From Galactobacter sp052108535 (GTDB lineage: Bacteria > Actinomycetota > Actinomycetes > Actinomycetales > Micrococcaceae), in assembly GCA_052108535.1 (NCBI GenBank), contig JBQDZM010000030.1:1-34922 (forward strand): 34,922 nt of DNA. The letters run 5' to 3'. Under the pieces are notes generated by a model. That model saw only the letters and a program-made list of their open reading frames with translations. It had not been told where the DNA came from and made no database searches. The position numbers were made by a program, and so were the translations under genes. Below, in pieces: positions 22,798 to 31,485 of the stretch (within the stretch, counting starts at the first letter, position 1; the number at the start of each line of letters is the position of its first letter).

Positions 22798-25700
22798 ATG
22801 CGTCTCAAACTCATCACCACGCTCGGCGCCGCGGCGCTCGCCGCGAGCCTCACCCCCCTGGCCACAACGGCGGCAACGGCCTCGCCTATGCCCGACGTCC
22901 TGGCGTCGGGATCCGTCGTGGCCGCACCGGCCGCGGTACCCGCGGCGGTGCCAGCCGCCGCGCCTGCCGCCNNNNNNNNNNNNNNNNNNNNNNNNNNNNN
23001 NNNNNNNNNNNNNNNNNNNNNNNNNNNNNNNNNNNNNNNNNNNNNNNNNNNNNNNNNNNNNNNNNNNNNNNGCCGCCGCGCCTGCCGCCAGGACGGCGGC
23101 AGCCCTCACCGATGCGTCGGGCACTGATGATGTGACGTTCGGCGAGGCACGTCGCTCAAGCGACCAGGACGCCACCAAGCTGGACGTCCTAGGCGTCTGG
23201 GCTCACCCGGACGATGATGCTGGGCTCACCACTCCGTGCGGGATCTGGGGAGACCGCAACGACCTGACGTGCGGCATCATGCTCACCACCCGCGGCGAGG
23301 GCGGTTCCAACTCCGTGGGGGACGAGGCCGGGCCGGACCTGGCGCTGAGGCGAGAGAACGAGGACCGGACCTCCCACCACCGCACCGGTTCCGACAACAT
23401 CTACTACCTGGACCGGGTGGACTTCTTCTACAACACCTCCGCCCCGCTGACCCAGGAGGTCTGGGATCACGATGAGACGCTGCGGCGTGCGGTGCGGGTG
23501 GTCCGTGAGACCCGCCCGGAGATCCTGACGACCTGGACGCCGTCGCTGGCCGCGGGGCACGGTAACCATCAGGAGGCCGGTCGACTCACCTGGGAGGTAG
23601 CGCGGGCGGCGGCGGACCCGGAGCAGTTCCCGGAGCAGCTGACCGGTGCCAACGCGGTGAAAACCTGGCAGGTCAAACGCATCCTGGAGATGCCGAACGT
23701 TGATGGCACGGGGGAGGCCAACCAGCGCAACTGCCTGGCCGATTTCGAGTCAGCCGAGACGAACCCATACCCGGTGGTGGGACTCTGGACGGGGTATGAG
23801 TCGCCGTACACCTGGGCCAAGGGCAACACTGCGGGGGTGAAGGCCGGGACCAAGAAGACCTGGGCGCAAGTGGGGACAGAGGGCGCCAAGATGCACGCCA
23901 CCCAGGCGCGCACCATGCAGAAGGACAAGGTGGACCCGAGCTGCCTCAAGTGGTCCGTCCCGTTCTCCGCAGCACCGATGCAGCCGGAGTCAGAGGCTGC
24001 GGGGAGGAATGACGAATCCGCCCTTTACGGCGCCGCGATCGCGGATCCCGGAGGCATGCCGTTGGGATCCGAGTTCTTCGCCGAGCCTCAGGACTACCGG
24101 GTCGGCGAGGGCGAATCCACCACCGTCACGGTGCATGCCGTTTCAGGGAAGGGCACGTTGAGCGGCGGCACGGTGTCGTTGGCGGCCCCGGAGGGGTGGA
24201 CCGTCTCCGACCCGCAGAACGTTCAGGACATCCCGGAATCCGGTCGCGACCTGGAGTTCACGGTGACCGCCCCGGAGTCCGCAGATTCCACGCCGGCTCG
24301 GTTGCGAGTGTCCTTCGACGGCGGCGACATCACGGCCTATAACGAGACCACGGTGCTGCCGGTGGACGGCGTCGAGGGACGCTTTGAACGCTGGGGCAAC
24401 ACCGCGGAGTACGACGAATGGACCGAGAAGACTGCGGCCTACTCCGGTGGGTCGTCGCAGGCCTATCGAGACATCGGTGCGGGCGAATCGGTGACCGTCC
24501 CGATCACCGTCACCAACCACACCTCACATCCGGCAACGGGCACGGTGAAGGTCGCGGCACCCGACGGGATCGAGGTGTCCAGGCCGGAGGTCTCCTTCGA
24601 AGCACTCCCCGCCGGTGAATCCGTCACCGAGGATTTCGTGTTGACCCACACCGATCCCGAGGCCGCAGGCGGGGACACCGCTGAGCTCACCGTCACCACG
24701 ACGTCAGGGGAGGGCACCAGCACTGAGAAGGTCACCCTGGAAGTGGTGCCGAGTGCCGAGATCGCCGAGTTGGCGGCGGCGCCGACGATCGACGGGAACG
24801 ACGACGGCTACGAGTCCACCCTGGATCTCTCCAAGGTTTGGGAGGGCGATGAGTGCGACCCCGACGGCACTGATTGTGGCAAGGGATCCAACGCGAAGGT
24901 GGGCTGGTACGACGACTCCCTCTACGCGCTGATCACCGTGCGCGACGAACGGGCCTCGGCCGCGGCGACCCCTCGCCGCTGTTTTGGTCACTGGCTCGTG
25001 GATTCCACCGAGGTCCTGCTGGATCCCCGAGGGGACTCTGCCGACACCTCCACGACCTTCAAGCTCGGGGTGTTCCCCTTCACCGATGACCCGGAGAACT
25101 ACAACGGCAATGGAGCCAACGGCCCATGTTGGTCCCGCGACGCGGATTTCCACCAGGGCTTCTCCACGGGTCCGCTGGCCGACACGGTCCTGAAGGCCCC
25201 GAATGCCCCCGGTGTCGAGGTGGCCGCCAAGGCCGAGCGCAACGCCGACGGTAGCTATGCGGACGGGCAGTGGAACGTCGAGGTGAAGATCCCGCTGGAG
25301 AACCTGCCGCAGTCGCTGCTCACGCCGTCCAAGGCCCCCACCGGTTCCGCGGACACCAACGAGGTGGATCCGGACTACCTGGGCCTCAACGTCACCCCCT
25401 ACGACTCCGATACCGACGACTTCATTGGGCAGACGCGCCTGGCCTGGTCCGCGTTCGGGTCGCAGCAATCCGAGCCCTACCGTTGGGGCCACGCGTACCT
25501 GAGCGGCTATGAGCCGGCGGGCGCGAAGGCCGCAGCGAAAGCTGCTGAGGTCAAGCCGATCATCCCGGACACAGCGCTCTCCGGAGCGGACTCGCCGCAG
25601 ACCATTTATCAGTCGGCCACGGGAGGTGTTCCGATCGCGGGTCTGACCCCTGAGTCCGGCGCGACGGTGAAGGCCGTGCGGTCCTCTGGCGGCATCGATC

Positions 25701-26341
25701 TGGACCTGGACGGCACGGCCGGGACCTTCCATGCCTACCTCTATCAGGGCGACCCGACGCACCTGCCGGTGTGGACCTCCACGTGTGAGGACACGTCCGG
25801 TCACGACTCGTGCTCGGCTGACGACGGTAAGGCCGCGGCCTGGGGCCAGGACATGGCGGGCACCGTGCTCGCGGAAGCCAGCGCCACGACGTCGGATGGA
25901 AAGCTGACGCTCAAGGCATCCCAGAAGACCCTCGCGAATCCGGGCAAGGACACCAGCATCCTGGTGTCCTTCCGCTCAGTAGAAGCCGTGGACGGGACCG
26001 ACGGCAGTACCGAGGCGTGGGTCATCCCCGTCACCGCAGCAGACCCGGACCCCAGCCCCACGGCCACCGATGACCCGGACCCGAGCGGTGGGCCCAGTCC
26101 CTCAGGCAGCACCAGTCCCTCCGGAAGTACGGCGCCGTCGGGCTCCACCGACACCACCGCGACTCCGAACGGTTCGGCCGGTGCCGGGAACGGGGATACC
26201 GACGACGCGAGTTCCACTCAGGCAGGGGATCGGCTCTCCGATACGGGCGCCAATGTCCGCTGGATGTTCCTGATCGGCGCGATTCTGCTGGTGGGCGGTG
26301 CGATCGCGATGATCGTGACCAGGATCCGGCGCCGCCACTGA
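22798..26341 (+). CDS. secreted, cell-wall-anchored PIG-L family deacetylase with carbohydrate-binding modules (interrupted by an assembly gap)
   Basis: This large exported protein has more than 1,100 residues. A signal peptide (MRLKLITTLGAAALAASL) leads into an Ala/Pro/Val-rich linker broken by 100 N. The catalytic PIG-L/LmbE domain follows, with LGVWAHPDDDAG and HGNHQEAG supplying the zinc ligands; relatives remove N-acetyl groups from sugars. Two Ig-like (NEW3-type) segments come next, around GTVSLAAPEGWTVSDP and VTVPITVTNHTSHPATG. A CBM9-like domain begins APTIDGNDDGYES. The C-terminus has a Pro/Ser/Thr stalk, LSDTG, a membrane helix and RIRRRH: a sortase signal with Ser in place of the usual Pro/Ala. 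The frame shifts across the N-run only because the gap length is a placeholder. Substrate inferred: an extracellular acetylated glycan. Confidence 0.82.
22972..23071. other. 100-N assembly gap inside the deacetylase linker
   Basis: The same 18 bases (GCCGCCGCGCCTGCCGCC, coding AAAPAA) lie immediately left (22954-22971) and right (23072-23089) of the N-run, in the same codon phase. The true gap must be a multiple of 3, or a simple overlap of contig ends; 100 is a default size. Confidence 0.85.
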
Positions 26342-26360
26342 CCTCGGCGGCCGAGCTCGG

Positions 26361-26426
26361 CGGCTGACGTCAGTGGTCGACGTCGGTGGCCGGCGTCAGC
26401 CGGACCTCACCACCCGGCGTCAGCCG
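26361..26426. terminator. hairpin-forming repeats between the convergent deacetylase and GH4 genes
   Basis: CGGCTGACG (26361-26369) can pair with CGTCAGCCG at 26394-26402 or with its copy at 26418-26426. The 12-mer CGGCGTCAGCCG is repeated at 26391-26402 and 26415-26426. There is no T-run, so termination is tentative. The second copy overlaps the GH4 stop codon. Confidence 0.3.
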
Positions 26427-27793
26427 AAGAGCTCACCCAACTCCGGGTGCACCTCCCGGTAGCGATCCAAGAGCTCCCGGGCCACGTTCACGGAGTCCAC
26501 CAGCGGGTGCACTGCGATGGCCTTCCATGCCAGCTCCGGGTCGCGCTGCAGCACCGAGGCGATGATGAGCTGCTCCACGGCCTTCACGGACTGCATCAGG
26601 GCCAGCATGTGCCCGGTCACGGGAGCGATCTCATGCGGGTGGATGCCGCTGCCGTCCACCGTGCAGGGCACCTCAACCACGCACTCCTCGGGGAGGCCGG
26701 GCACGGTGGAACCGTTGCGCACGTTGAGGATCATGGTGGAGGGACGCCCGGTGCGCAGGGCAGCCATGATGTTCAGCGCCACCTCCTGGTAGCCGCCGGA
26801 CTCGATATCGGCTTCCTCGCGCTCTGCCTCCTGGCCCTTCTCGCGGCCCTCCGCCATGTAGGTGGCCTCACGCTCATGCTTCACGCGCTGCCAGAGGGCG
26901 TAGGCCGCTTCAGGGTCCGTGGTCGCGGCGGAGTAGAAACCGGCCTGCTGGTCCAGTAGGAACTCGCCCCGAGTCTGTTCCTCGGACCGAATCCGGGCCA
27001 CGGCCTCACGGTTGTCGTAGTAGTAGTACAGGTACTCATTCGGCAGGGCCCCCAAGGCGCGGACCCAGTCCTGCCCCACCACGCGCGCCTCCTCGATGGT
27101 GTCCAGCTTCGCAGGATCGGCCAGCAGCTCCGGCAGTCGGTCGCGGCCGTCCACGGTGAAGGAGCGCAACCAGCCCAGGTGGTTCAGGCCCACGTAGTCG
27201 AACTCGCTGGCCTCCGGCTGGCCGGTCACGGCCATCGCCGCGCGGCGCAGCAGGCCGATGGGGGTGTCGCAGATCCCGACCACGCGCTCGCCCAGGACGG
27301 TGCGCAATCCTTCGGTGATGATGCCGGCCGGGTTGGTGAAGTTGATGAACCAAGCCTCCGGCGCCTTCGCCTTGACCCGCTCGGCGATGTCCAGCATCAC
27401 CGGCAGCGTCCGCAGCGCATACGCGAGCCCGCCCGGGCCGGTGGTCTCCTGGCCAAGGATCCCGAGATCTAACGCCACGCGTTCGTCGCGCGTGCGGCCT
27501 TCCGTGCCGCCCACGCGGATGGCGCAGAAGACGAAGTCCGCCTGCTCCACGGCGGTGTCCAGGTCCGTCGTCGCGGTCACCGTCGGCGCGTCGGGCAGTC
27601 CGGGGAGGAGGCCGTCGATCACCGCTGAGATCGCGGTGAGCCGGGCGGTATCGGTGTCGTAGAGGGATACCTGGGACACGCGGACCGGGGCGTCTGCCGC
27701 GGCGACCGCCTGGATCACCTGCGGGACCCTGAAGCCACCGCCGCCAAGAATTGCCAGTTTCACGCCACGTTCCCCGGCGCTCGCATTCGTCAT
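26420..27793 (-). CDS. glycoside hydrolase family 4 (6-phospho-beta-glucosidase type)
   Basis: The 457-residue enzyme is of the NAD+- and Mn2+-dependent GH4 type. LAILGGGGFRVPQV is the Rossmann nucleotide loop, FCAIRVGGTEGRTRDE and GQETTGPGG are the family signatures, INFTNPAGIITE contains the sugar-contacting Asn154, and metal ligands Cys175 (GICDTPIG) and His205 (GLNHLGW) are present. It cleaves glycosidic bonds by oxidation, elimination and hydration in the cytosol. The nearest group is 6-phospho-beta-glucosidase, but no PTS is encoded here, so the substrate may be phosphorylated by the adjacent kinase or be unphosphorylated. No Shine-Dalgarno sequence precedes ATG; TAGCGT 7 nt upstream suggests a leaderless mRNA. 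Confidence 0.92.
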   Translation of the reverse strand: MTNASAGERGVKLAILGGGGFRVPQVIQAVAAADAPVRVSQVSLYDTDTARLTAISAVIDGLLPGLPDAPTVTATTDLDTAVEQADFVFCAIRVGGTEGRTRDERVALDLGILGQETTGPGGLAYALRTLPVMLDIAERVKAKAPEAWFINFTNPAGIITEGLRTVLGERVVGICDTPIGLLRRAAMAVTGQPEASEFDYVGLNHLGWLRSFTVDGRDRLPELLADPAKLDTIEEARVVGQDWVRALGALPNEYLYYYYDNREAVARIRSEEQTRGEFLLDQQAGFYSAATTDPEAAYALWQRVKHEREATYMAEGREKGQEAEREEADIESGGYQEVALNIMAALRTGRPSTMILNVRNGSTVPGLPEECVVEVPCTVDGSGIHPHEIAPVTGHMLALMQSVKAVEQLIIASVLQRDPELAWKAIAVHPLVDSVNVARELLDRYREVHPELGELFG

Positions 27794-27800
27794 GGCTTGA

Positions 27801-27806
27801 ACGCTA
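27801..27806 (-). promoter_or_regulatory. candidate -10 box, leaderless start of the GH4 gene
   Basis: On the minus strand TAGCGT is followed by 7 nt and then the GH4 ATG, so transcription would start at the start codon. This agrees with the absence of a ribosome-binding site. No clear -35 is visible. Confidence 0.35.
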
Positions 27807-27851
27807 ACAGGATCGGGTGTTCGTGGCGTAGGGGCTTAAGGTCCCGCCGGG

Positions 27852-27866
27852 TGACCATACAGGTCA
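27852..27866. promoter_or_regulatory. inverted repeat in the divergent GH4 / kinase promoter region (possible operator)
   Basis: TGACC-ATACA-GGTCA lies in the 82-bp space between the divergent GH4 and PfkB genes, well placed to control both. The arms are short (5 bp). It resembles sites of dimeric sugar-responsive repressors, but no such regulator is encoded nearby. Confidence 0.35.
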
Positions 27867-27875
27867 GTAAGCGGC

Positions 27876-28982
27876 ATGATGGGGACCATGGTTACCAACG
27901 CCCCGAAGCCAGCTGTACCCCACGCGGGCGAGCTCGACGTCCTGATGGCCGGAATGCTCTTCATGGACATCGTCTTCACCGATCTGCCCTCTGCCCCTCA
28001 ACCGGGCACGGAGATCTGGGCAGGCGGCATGGGTACCTCGCCAGGCGGCATCGCCAACCTGGCGGTCGCCACGGCCCGGCTTGGCCTCAACACCGGGATC
28101 GCGACCACCATGGGGGACGACGGCTATGGCTCCTGGGCGCGCACCATCCTCGAGGACGACGAGGGGATCGACCTCACCCACACCCGGACCCTGGAACACT
28201 GGCACACCCCGGTCACGGTCTCCATGGCCTATGAAGGCGACCGTGCCATGCTCACCCACGGTCACCGCTCGCCCATCCCCACCGCGGACTTGGTGGGCAG
28301 TACGGCCACGCCACGGGCCATCCTGGCCGATCTCGACGACGAACCCTGGTGGGGACCTGCCGCAAGCCGCGGTTCCCTGGTCTTCGCCGACGTGGGCTGG
28401 GACCCTACCGAGGCCTGGGACCCCAAGGTGCTGCGCGCGCTCGATGACTGCCACTGCTTCATGCCCAATGCGGTGGAGGCCTGCGCCTACACCCGCACGG
28501 ACACCCCGGAGGAAGCCCTGAAGGCGCTCGCCGACCTGGTTCCGGTCGCCGTGGTCACCATGGGCTCGGAGGGCGCCATCGCCATGGACTCCACCACGGG
28601 CGAACGCGCCCGGGTGGCCCCCGTCCCGGCCACCGCCATCGACCCCACCGGTGCGGGAGACGTCTTCGGCGCCTCCTTCGTGGTGGGAACCCTGGACGGC
28701 TGGCCGCTGGAGCAACGACTGAAGTTCTCCGCGCTGTGCTCCTCACTGGCGGTGCAGCAATTCGGGGGATCCCTCGCCGCACCCGGCTGGGGCGACGTCG
28801 CGGACTGGTGGGCCGCCGTCGGGCACAAGGCCGCAGCAGGTGAGGCGCAGGCAGAAACTTTGCGCCAGGACTACGCTTTCCTCCCCGACCTGATTCCGCC
28901 CGGCCCGGCCAGGTCCGTCAGGCGCGCAGAAGCCACCATCGCCAAACTCGCGGACGTCACGCACGGCCCGCATCTGCCATAG
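27876..28982 (+). CDS. PfkB-family carbohydrate kinase
   Basis: This is a 368-residue sugar kinase of the ribokinase fold. The N-terminal signature is GGMGTSPGGIANLAVATARL. The C-terminal signature DPTGAGDVFGASF carries the catalytic Asp262 and the anion hole (numbered from ATG 27876). An extension of about 45 residues after the fold (QDYAFLPDLIPPGPARSVRR) is longer than in typical fructokinases. Three ATGs compete; 27888 (codon 5) is preceded by CATGAT plus 7 nt, a weak leaderless pattern, and none has a good Shine-Dalgarno sequence. It is divergent from GH4 and 51 bp upstream of the ABC lipoprotein gene, which suggests it phosphorylates the imported sugar or the GH4 product. Confidence 0.9.
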   Translation: MMGTMVTNAPKPAVPHAGELDVLMAGMLFMDIVFTDLPSAPQPGTEIWAGGMGTSPGGIANLAVATARLGLNTGIATTMGDDGYGSWARTILEDDEGIDLTHTRTLEHWHTPVTVSMAYEGDRAMLTHGHRSPIPTADLVGSTATPRAILADLDDEPWWGPAASRGSLVFADVGWDPTEAWDPKVLRALDDCHCFMPNAVEACAYTRTDTPEEALKALADLVPVAVVTMGSEGAIAMDSTTGERARVAPVPATAIDPTGAGDVFGASFVVGTLDGWPLEQRLKFSALCSSLAVQQFGGSLAAPGWGDVADWWAAVGHKAAAGEAQAETLRQDYAFLPDLIPPGPARSVRRAEATIAKLADVTHGPHLP

Positions 28983-29033
28983 TCATTCACAACACCTCAT
29001 TGATCGCTCCACCAACTAAGAAGAGGGATAGCC

Positions 29034-30431
29034 ATGACGTCTCGACGAAACCGCCGCGGTGCGGCACGGATCGCAACCGCAGGACTCGCGATCGCCGGTG
29101 TGGCGCTGACCAGCGCCTGCGCACCAGGGTCCAACAACAAGTCCTCCGGACCGACCGAGACTAAGAAGGCCGCCGAGGTGGAGACCGATGCCTCCAAGAT
29201 GGGTGACATCACCCTGAACCTGTGGGATCAGGAGTCCCGCGGCGCTCAGGACGCCTCCATGAAGGAACTCATCAAGCAGTTCCAGGACAAGTACCCCAAC
29301 ATCAAGATCGAGCGGAACTCGCAGTCCTTCGACGATCTCAACAAGACCCTGCCGCTGGCCCTGTCCGGAAATGCCAAGGATGTTCCTGACGTGGTGCAGG
29401 GCAACAACGGCCGCAACATCCTGGGCTCGTTTGTGCAGGGTAACCAGGTCATCAACCTGGATCCGTACGCGGAGGCCTACGGGTGGAAGGACCGCTTCCC
29501 GGAGTCGGTGCTGACCATGTCCTCCTACTCCACGGACGGCAAGACCTTCGGCTCAGGTTCCCTCTTCGGGCTGCCGCAGGGCGGCGAGATCGTGGGCGTC
29601 TACTACAACAAGAAGATCCTCGAGGACGCCGGGGTCTCCGAGCCGCAAACCTGGGATGAGTTCACCGCATCCTTGAAGACCCTGAAGGGCAAGGGCGAGA
29701 CGCCCATCATGCTCGGCGACGCCGAGAAGTGGCCTGCCGTGCATGTTTTCGGTCCCGTCCAGGGCGCCTTCGTGGACGCCGACGAGATCACGGATCTGGC
29801 CCTGGGCAACGAGGGCGCGGACTGGACCAGCGATGACAATGTGGCGGCCGCCAAGGAGCTGCAGAGCTGGTCCAAGGACGGCTACCTCAACAAGGACTAC
29901 CTGGGCACCAAGGACGAGCCGGTTGCGCAGCGTTTCGCCAAGGGTGAGGGCGCCTACATGATCGCCGGTTCCTGGAACAACGAGATCATCGAGGCGTCCG
30001 AGAACAAGGACGACTACGGCTTCTTCGCTCCGCCGGCCGCCTCCGCGGATGAGGGTCGCGCCACCACCGGCGGCACCTCGCTTCCCTTCACCGTGACCTC
30101 CGGTTCCAAGCACCCGGATGCTGCCGCCGCCTTCATCGACTTCATCACCTCCGATGACGCCATGAAGGTCTACGCGGAGAAGGGCAACATGCCCGTGCTG
30201 GACACCGCGGAGCTGGCTCCGGCCTCCGGCGTCGGCAAGGACACCTACGAGGCCTACTCTGAGGTCACCACCGACGGTTCGCTGCTGCCGTACCTGGACT
30301 ACGCGACGCCTACGTTCGGGGACAAGCTCGGCAACGAACTTCAGACCCTGCTGCAGTCCAAGAAGACCCCGGAAGAGTTCGGCGAGGCCCTGCAGAAGGA
30401 TTACGGCGACTTCGTGAAGAAGAACGGCTGA
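29034..30431 (+). CDS. sugar ABC transporter substrate-binding lipoprotein (CUT1 type)
   Basis: The 465-residue extracellular solute-binding protein is lipid-anchored. A basic N-terminus and hydrophobic stretch end in ALTSAC, with Cys29 as the lipidated residue; Thr at -3 makes the lipobox slightly unusual. The mature part follows the family 1 pattern: DITLNLWDQES, then FGLPQGGEIVGVYYNKKIL in the hinge region, then AQRFAKGEGAYMIAGSWNN. It should deliver a mono- or oligosaccharide to the two permeases that follow; the sugar is unknown. AGAGGG supports ATG 29034. Spacing from the kinase gene is 51 bp with no strong promoter visible, so read-through from the kinase is possible. Confidence 0.94.
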   Translation: MTSRRNRRGAARIATAGLAIAGVALTSACAPGSNNKSSGPTETKKAAEVETDASKMGDITLNLWDQESRGAQDASMKELIKQFQDKYPNIKIERNSQSFDDLNKTLPLALSGNAKDVPDVVQGNNGRNILGSFVQGNQVINLDPYAEAYGWKDRFPESVLTMSSYSTDGKTFGSGSLFGLPQGGEIVGVYYNKKILEDAGVSEPQTWDEFTASLKTLKGKGETPIMLGDAEKWPAVHVFGPVQGAFVDADEITDLALGNEGADWTSDDNVAAAKELQSWSKDGYLNKDYLGTKDEPVAQRFAKGEGAYMIAGSWNNEIIEASENKDDYGFFAPPAASADEGRATTGGTSLPFTVTSGSKHPDAAAAFIDFITSDDAMKVYAEKGNMPVLDTAELAPASGVGKDTYEAYSEVTTDGSLLPYLDYATPTFGDKLGNELQTLLQSKKTPEEFGEALQKDYGDFVKKNG

Positions 30432-30444
30432 GGTTGACCGCAGC

Positions 30445-31485
30445 ATGACAGGAGCACCTAGGCCCGACGGTGGTGGGCGCCTTCCCGGCGCCCGCCGCCG
30501 CGGCGCCGTGCCCGGGGGCGCCGTGCCCACCGAGGGCGGGCACGCGCCGTCGGGCATTATGGAACGCATTTTGCCGAGGGCCTCGGCGCGGCGACGCCGG
30601 GCAGCCGACGGCCACGGGCGCCTAGCCCCGTACCTCTATGTGCTCCCCGCGTTCGTGGTCTACGCGGCGTTCATGCTCTACCCGCTTGGACGGGCCACGC
30701 AGTACTCGCTGTATCAGTGGAACTCCGTCACCAACGTGGTGAACTTCGTGGGCTTCGGGAACTACGTGGACATGTTCCAGGACCCGGAACTGCGCTCCGG
30801 ATTCACTCACGCGCTGGTGCTGATCTTCTTCTACGCGGTGCTTCCCCTAGTGATCGGGCTACTGCTCGCTGCGGTACTGAACCGGGCGCGCGTGCGCGGG
30901 CTGGGCTTCTACCGGACCGTCATTTTTGCCCCGCAGGTCATCGCGATGGTGGTCGTGGCCGTGGCCTGGTCGCGGCTGTACGGGACCGACGGGACCCTGA
31001 ACGACCTCCTGCAGGTGCTGAGGATCGTGCCGGAGGGGGAGACCGCACTCGGGAACTCACTCCTGGCGCTGCCAGCCATCGGCCTGATTGGCACGTGGGT
31101 GGAGACCGGGCTCGTCACCATCCTGCTGCTGGCCGGTATGGGCCGCATCGACGGTTCCCTCTACGAGGCCGCCCGACTGGACGGCGCGGGCGCCATCCGG
31201 GAGTTCTTCTCCATCACCCTGCCTGCCGTGCGCGGTGAGATCGCCGTGGCCCTGACCCTGACCATCGTGGCCGCACTGAAAACCTTCGACCTGATCTACA
31301 TGACTACCAAGGGAGGGCCCGGGACCTCAACGGTGGTGCCGAGCTATCAGGTGTACAACCAGGCCTTCAATCTGCACGAGGTCGGTATGGCCTCCACCAT
31401 CGGCGTGACCCTGACCGTGCTGATCTTCCTGATCAATCTGGTGGTCAATCGCATCGCCGACCGTTCCACGGGGGAGGACTCATGA
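30445..31485 (+). CDS. sugar ABC transporter permease (MalF-like)
   Basis: The protein has 346 residues from ATG 30445, with six predicted membrane helices beginning at LAPYLYVLPAFVVYAAFML. The cytoplasmic EAA loop, YEAARLDGAGAIREFF, contacts the ATPase. It belongs to the binding-protein-dependent MalFG family. The start is uncertain: the first 38 codons are Gly/Arg/Pro-rich and coincide with a multi-hairpin DNA segment (30462-30555), so ATG 30559 (MERILPRASARRRR) may be the true start, although it has no Shine-Dalgarno sequence. Its stop overlaps the start of the second permease gene (ATGA), so the two subunits are made together. Confidence 0.92.
   Translation: MTGAPRPDGGGRLPGARRRGAVPGGAVPTEGGHAPSGIMERILPRASARRRRAADGHGRLAPYLYVLPAFVVYAAFMLYPLGRATQYSLYQWNSVTNVVNFVGFGNYVDMFQDPELRSGFTHALVLIFFYAVLPLVIGLLLAAVLNRARVRGLGFYRTVIFAPQVIAMVVVAVAWSRLYGTDGTLNDLLQVLRIVPEGETALGNSLLALPAIGLIGTWVETGLVTILLLAGMGRIDGSLYEAARLDGAGAIREFFSITLPAVRGEIAVALTLTIVAALKTFDLIYMTTKGGPGTSTVVPSYQVYNQAFNLHEVGMASTIGVTLTVLIFLINLVVNRIADRSTGEDS
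30462..30555 (+). repeat. multi-hairpin segment between lipoprotein and permease genes
   Basis: GCCCGACGG (30462-30470) pairs with CCGTCGGGC (30547-30555). Inside, GGGCGCC/GGCGCCC (30475-30481 with 30487-30493) and CGTGCCC/GGGCACG (30522-30528 with 30538-30544) form two further stems. GGCGCCGTGCCC is repeated at 30502-30513 and 30517-30528. Such intercistronic structures commonly protect the binding-protein mRNA and lower permease expression. Confidence 0.6.

Noticed and set aside
27852..27866. DasR (GntR) amino-sugar operator
   Set aside because: The DasR consensus centres on TGGTCTAGACCA; this site shares only short GACC/GGTC arms with different spacing, so it is listed just as an unspecified inverted repeat.
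29034..29120. Twin-arginine signal in the sugar-binding lipoprotein (SRRNRRGAAR)
   Set aside because: The residues after RR do not fit the Tat consensus, while a lipobox with Cys29 is present; Sec export with lipidation is the simpler reading.
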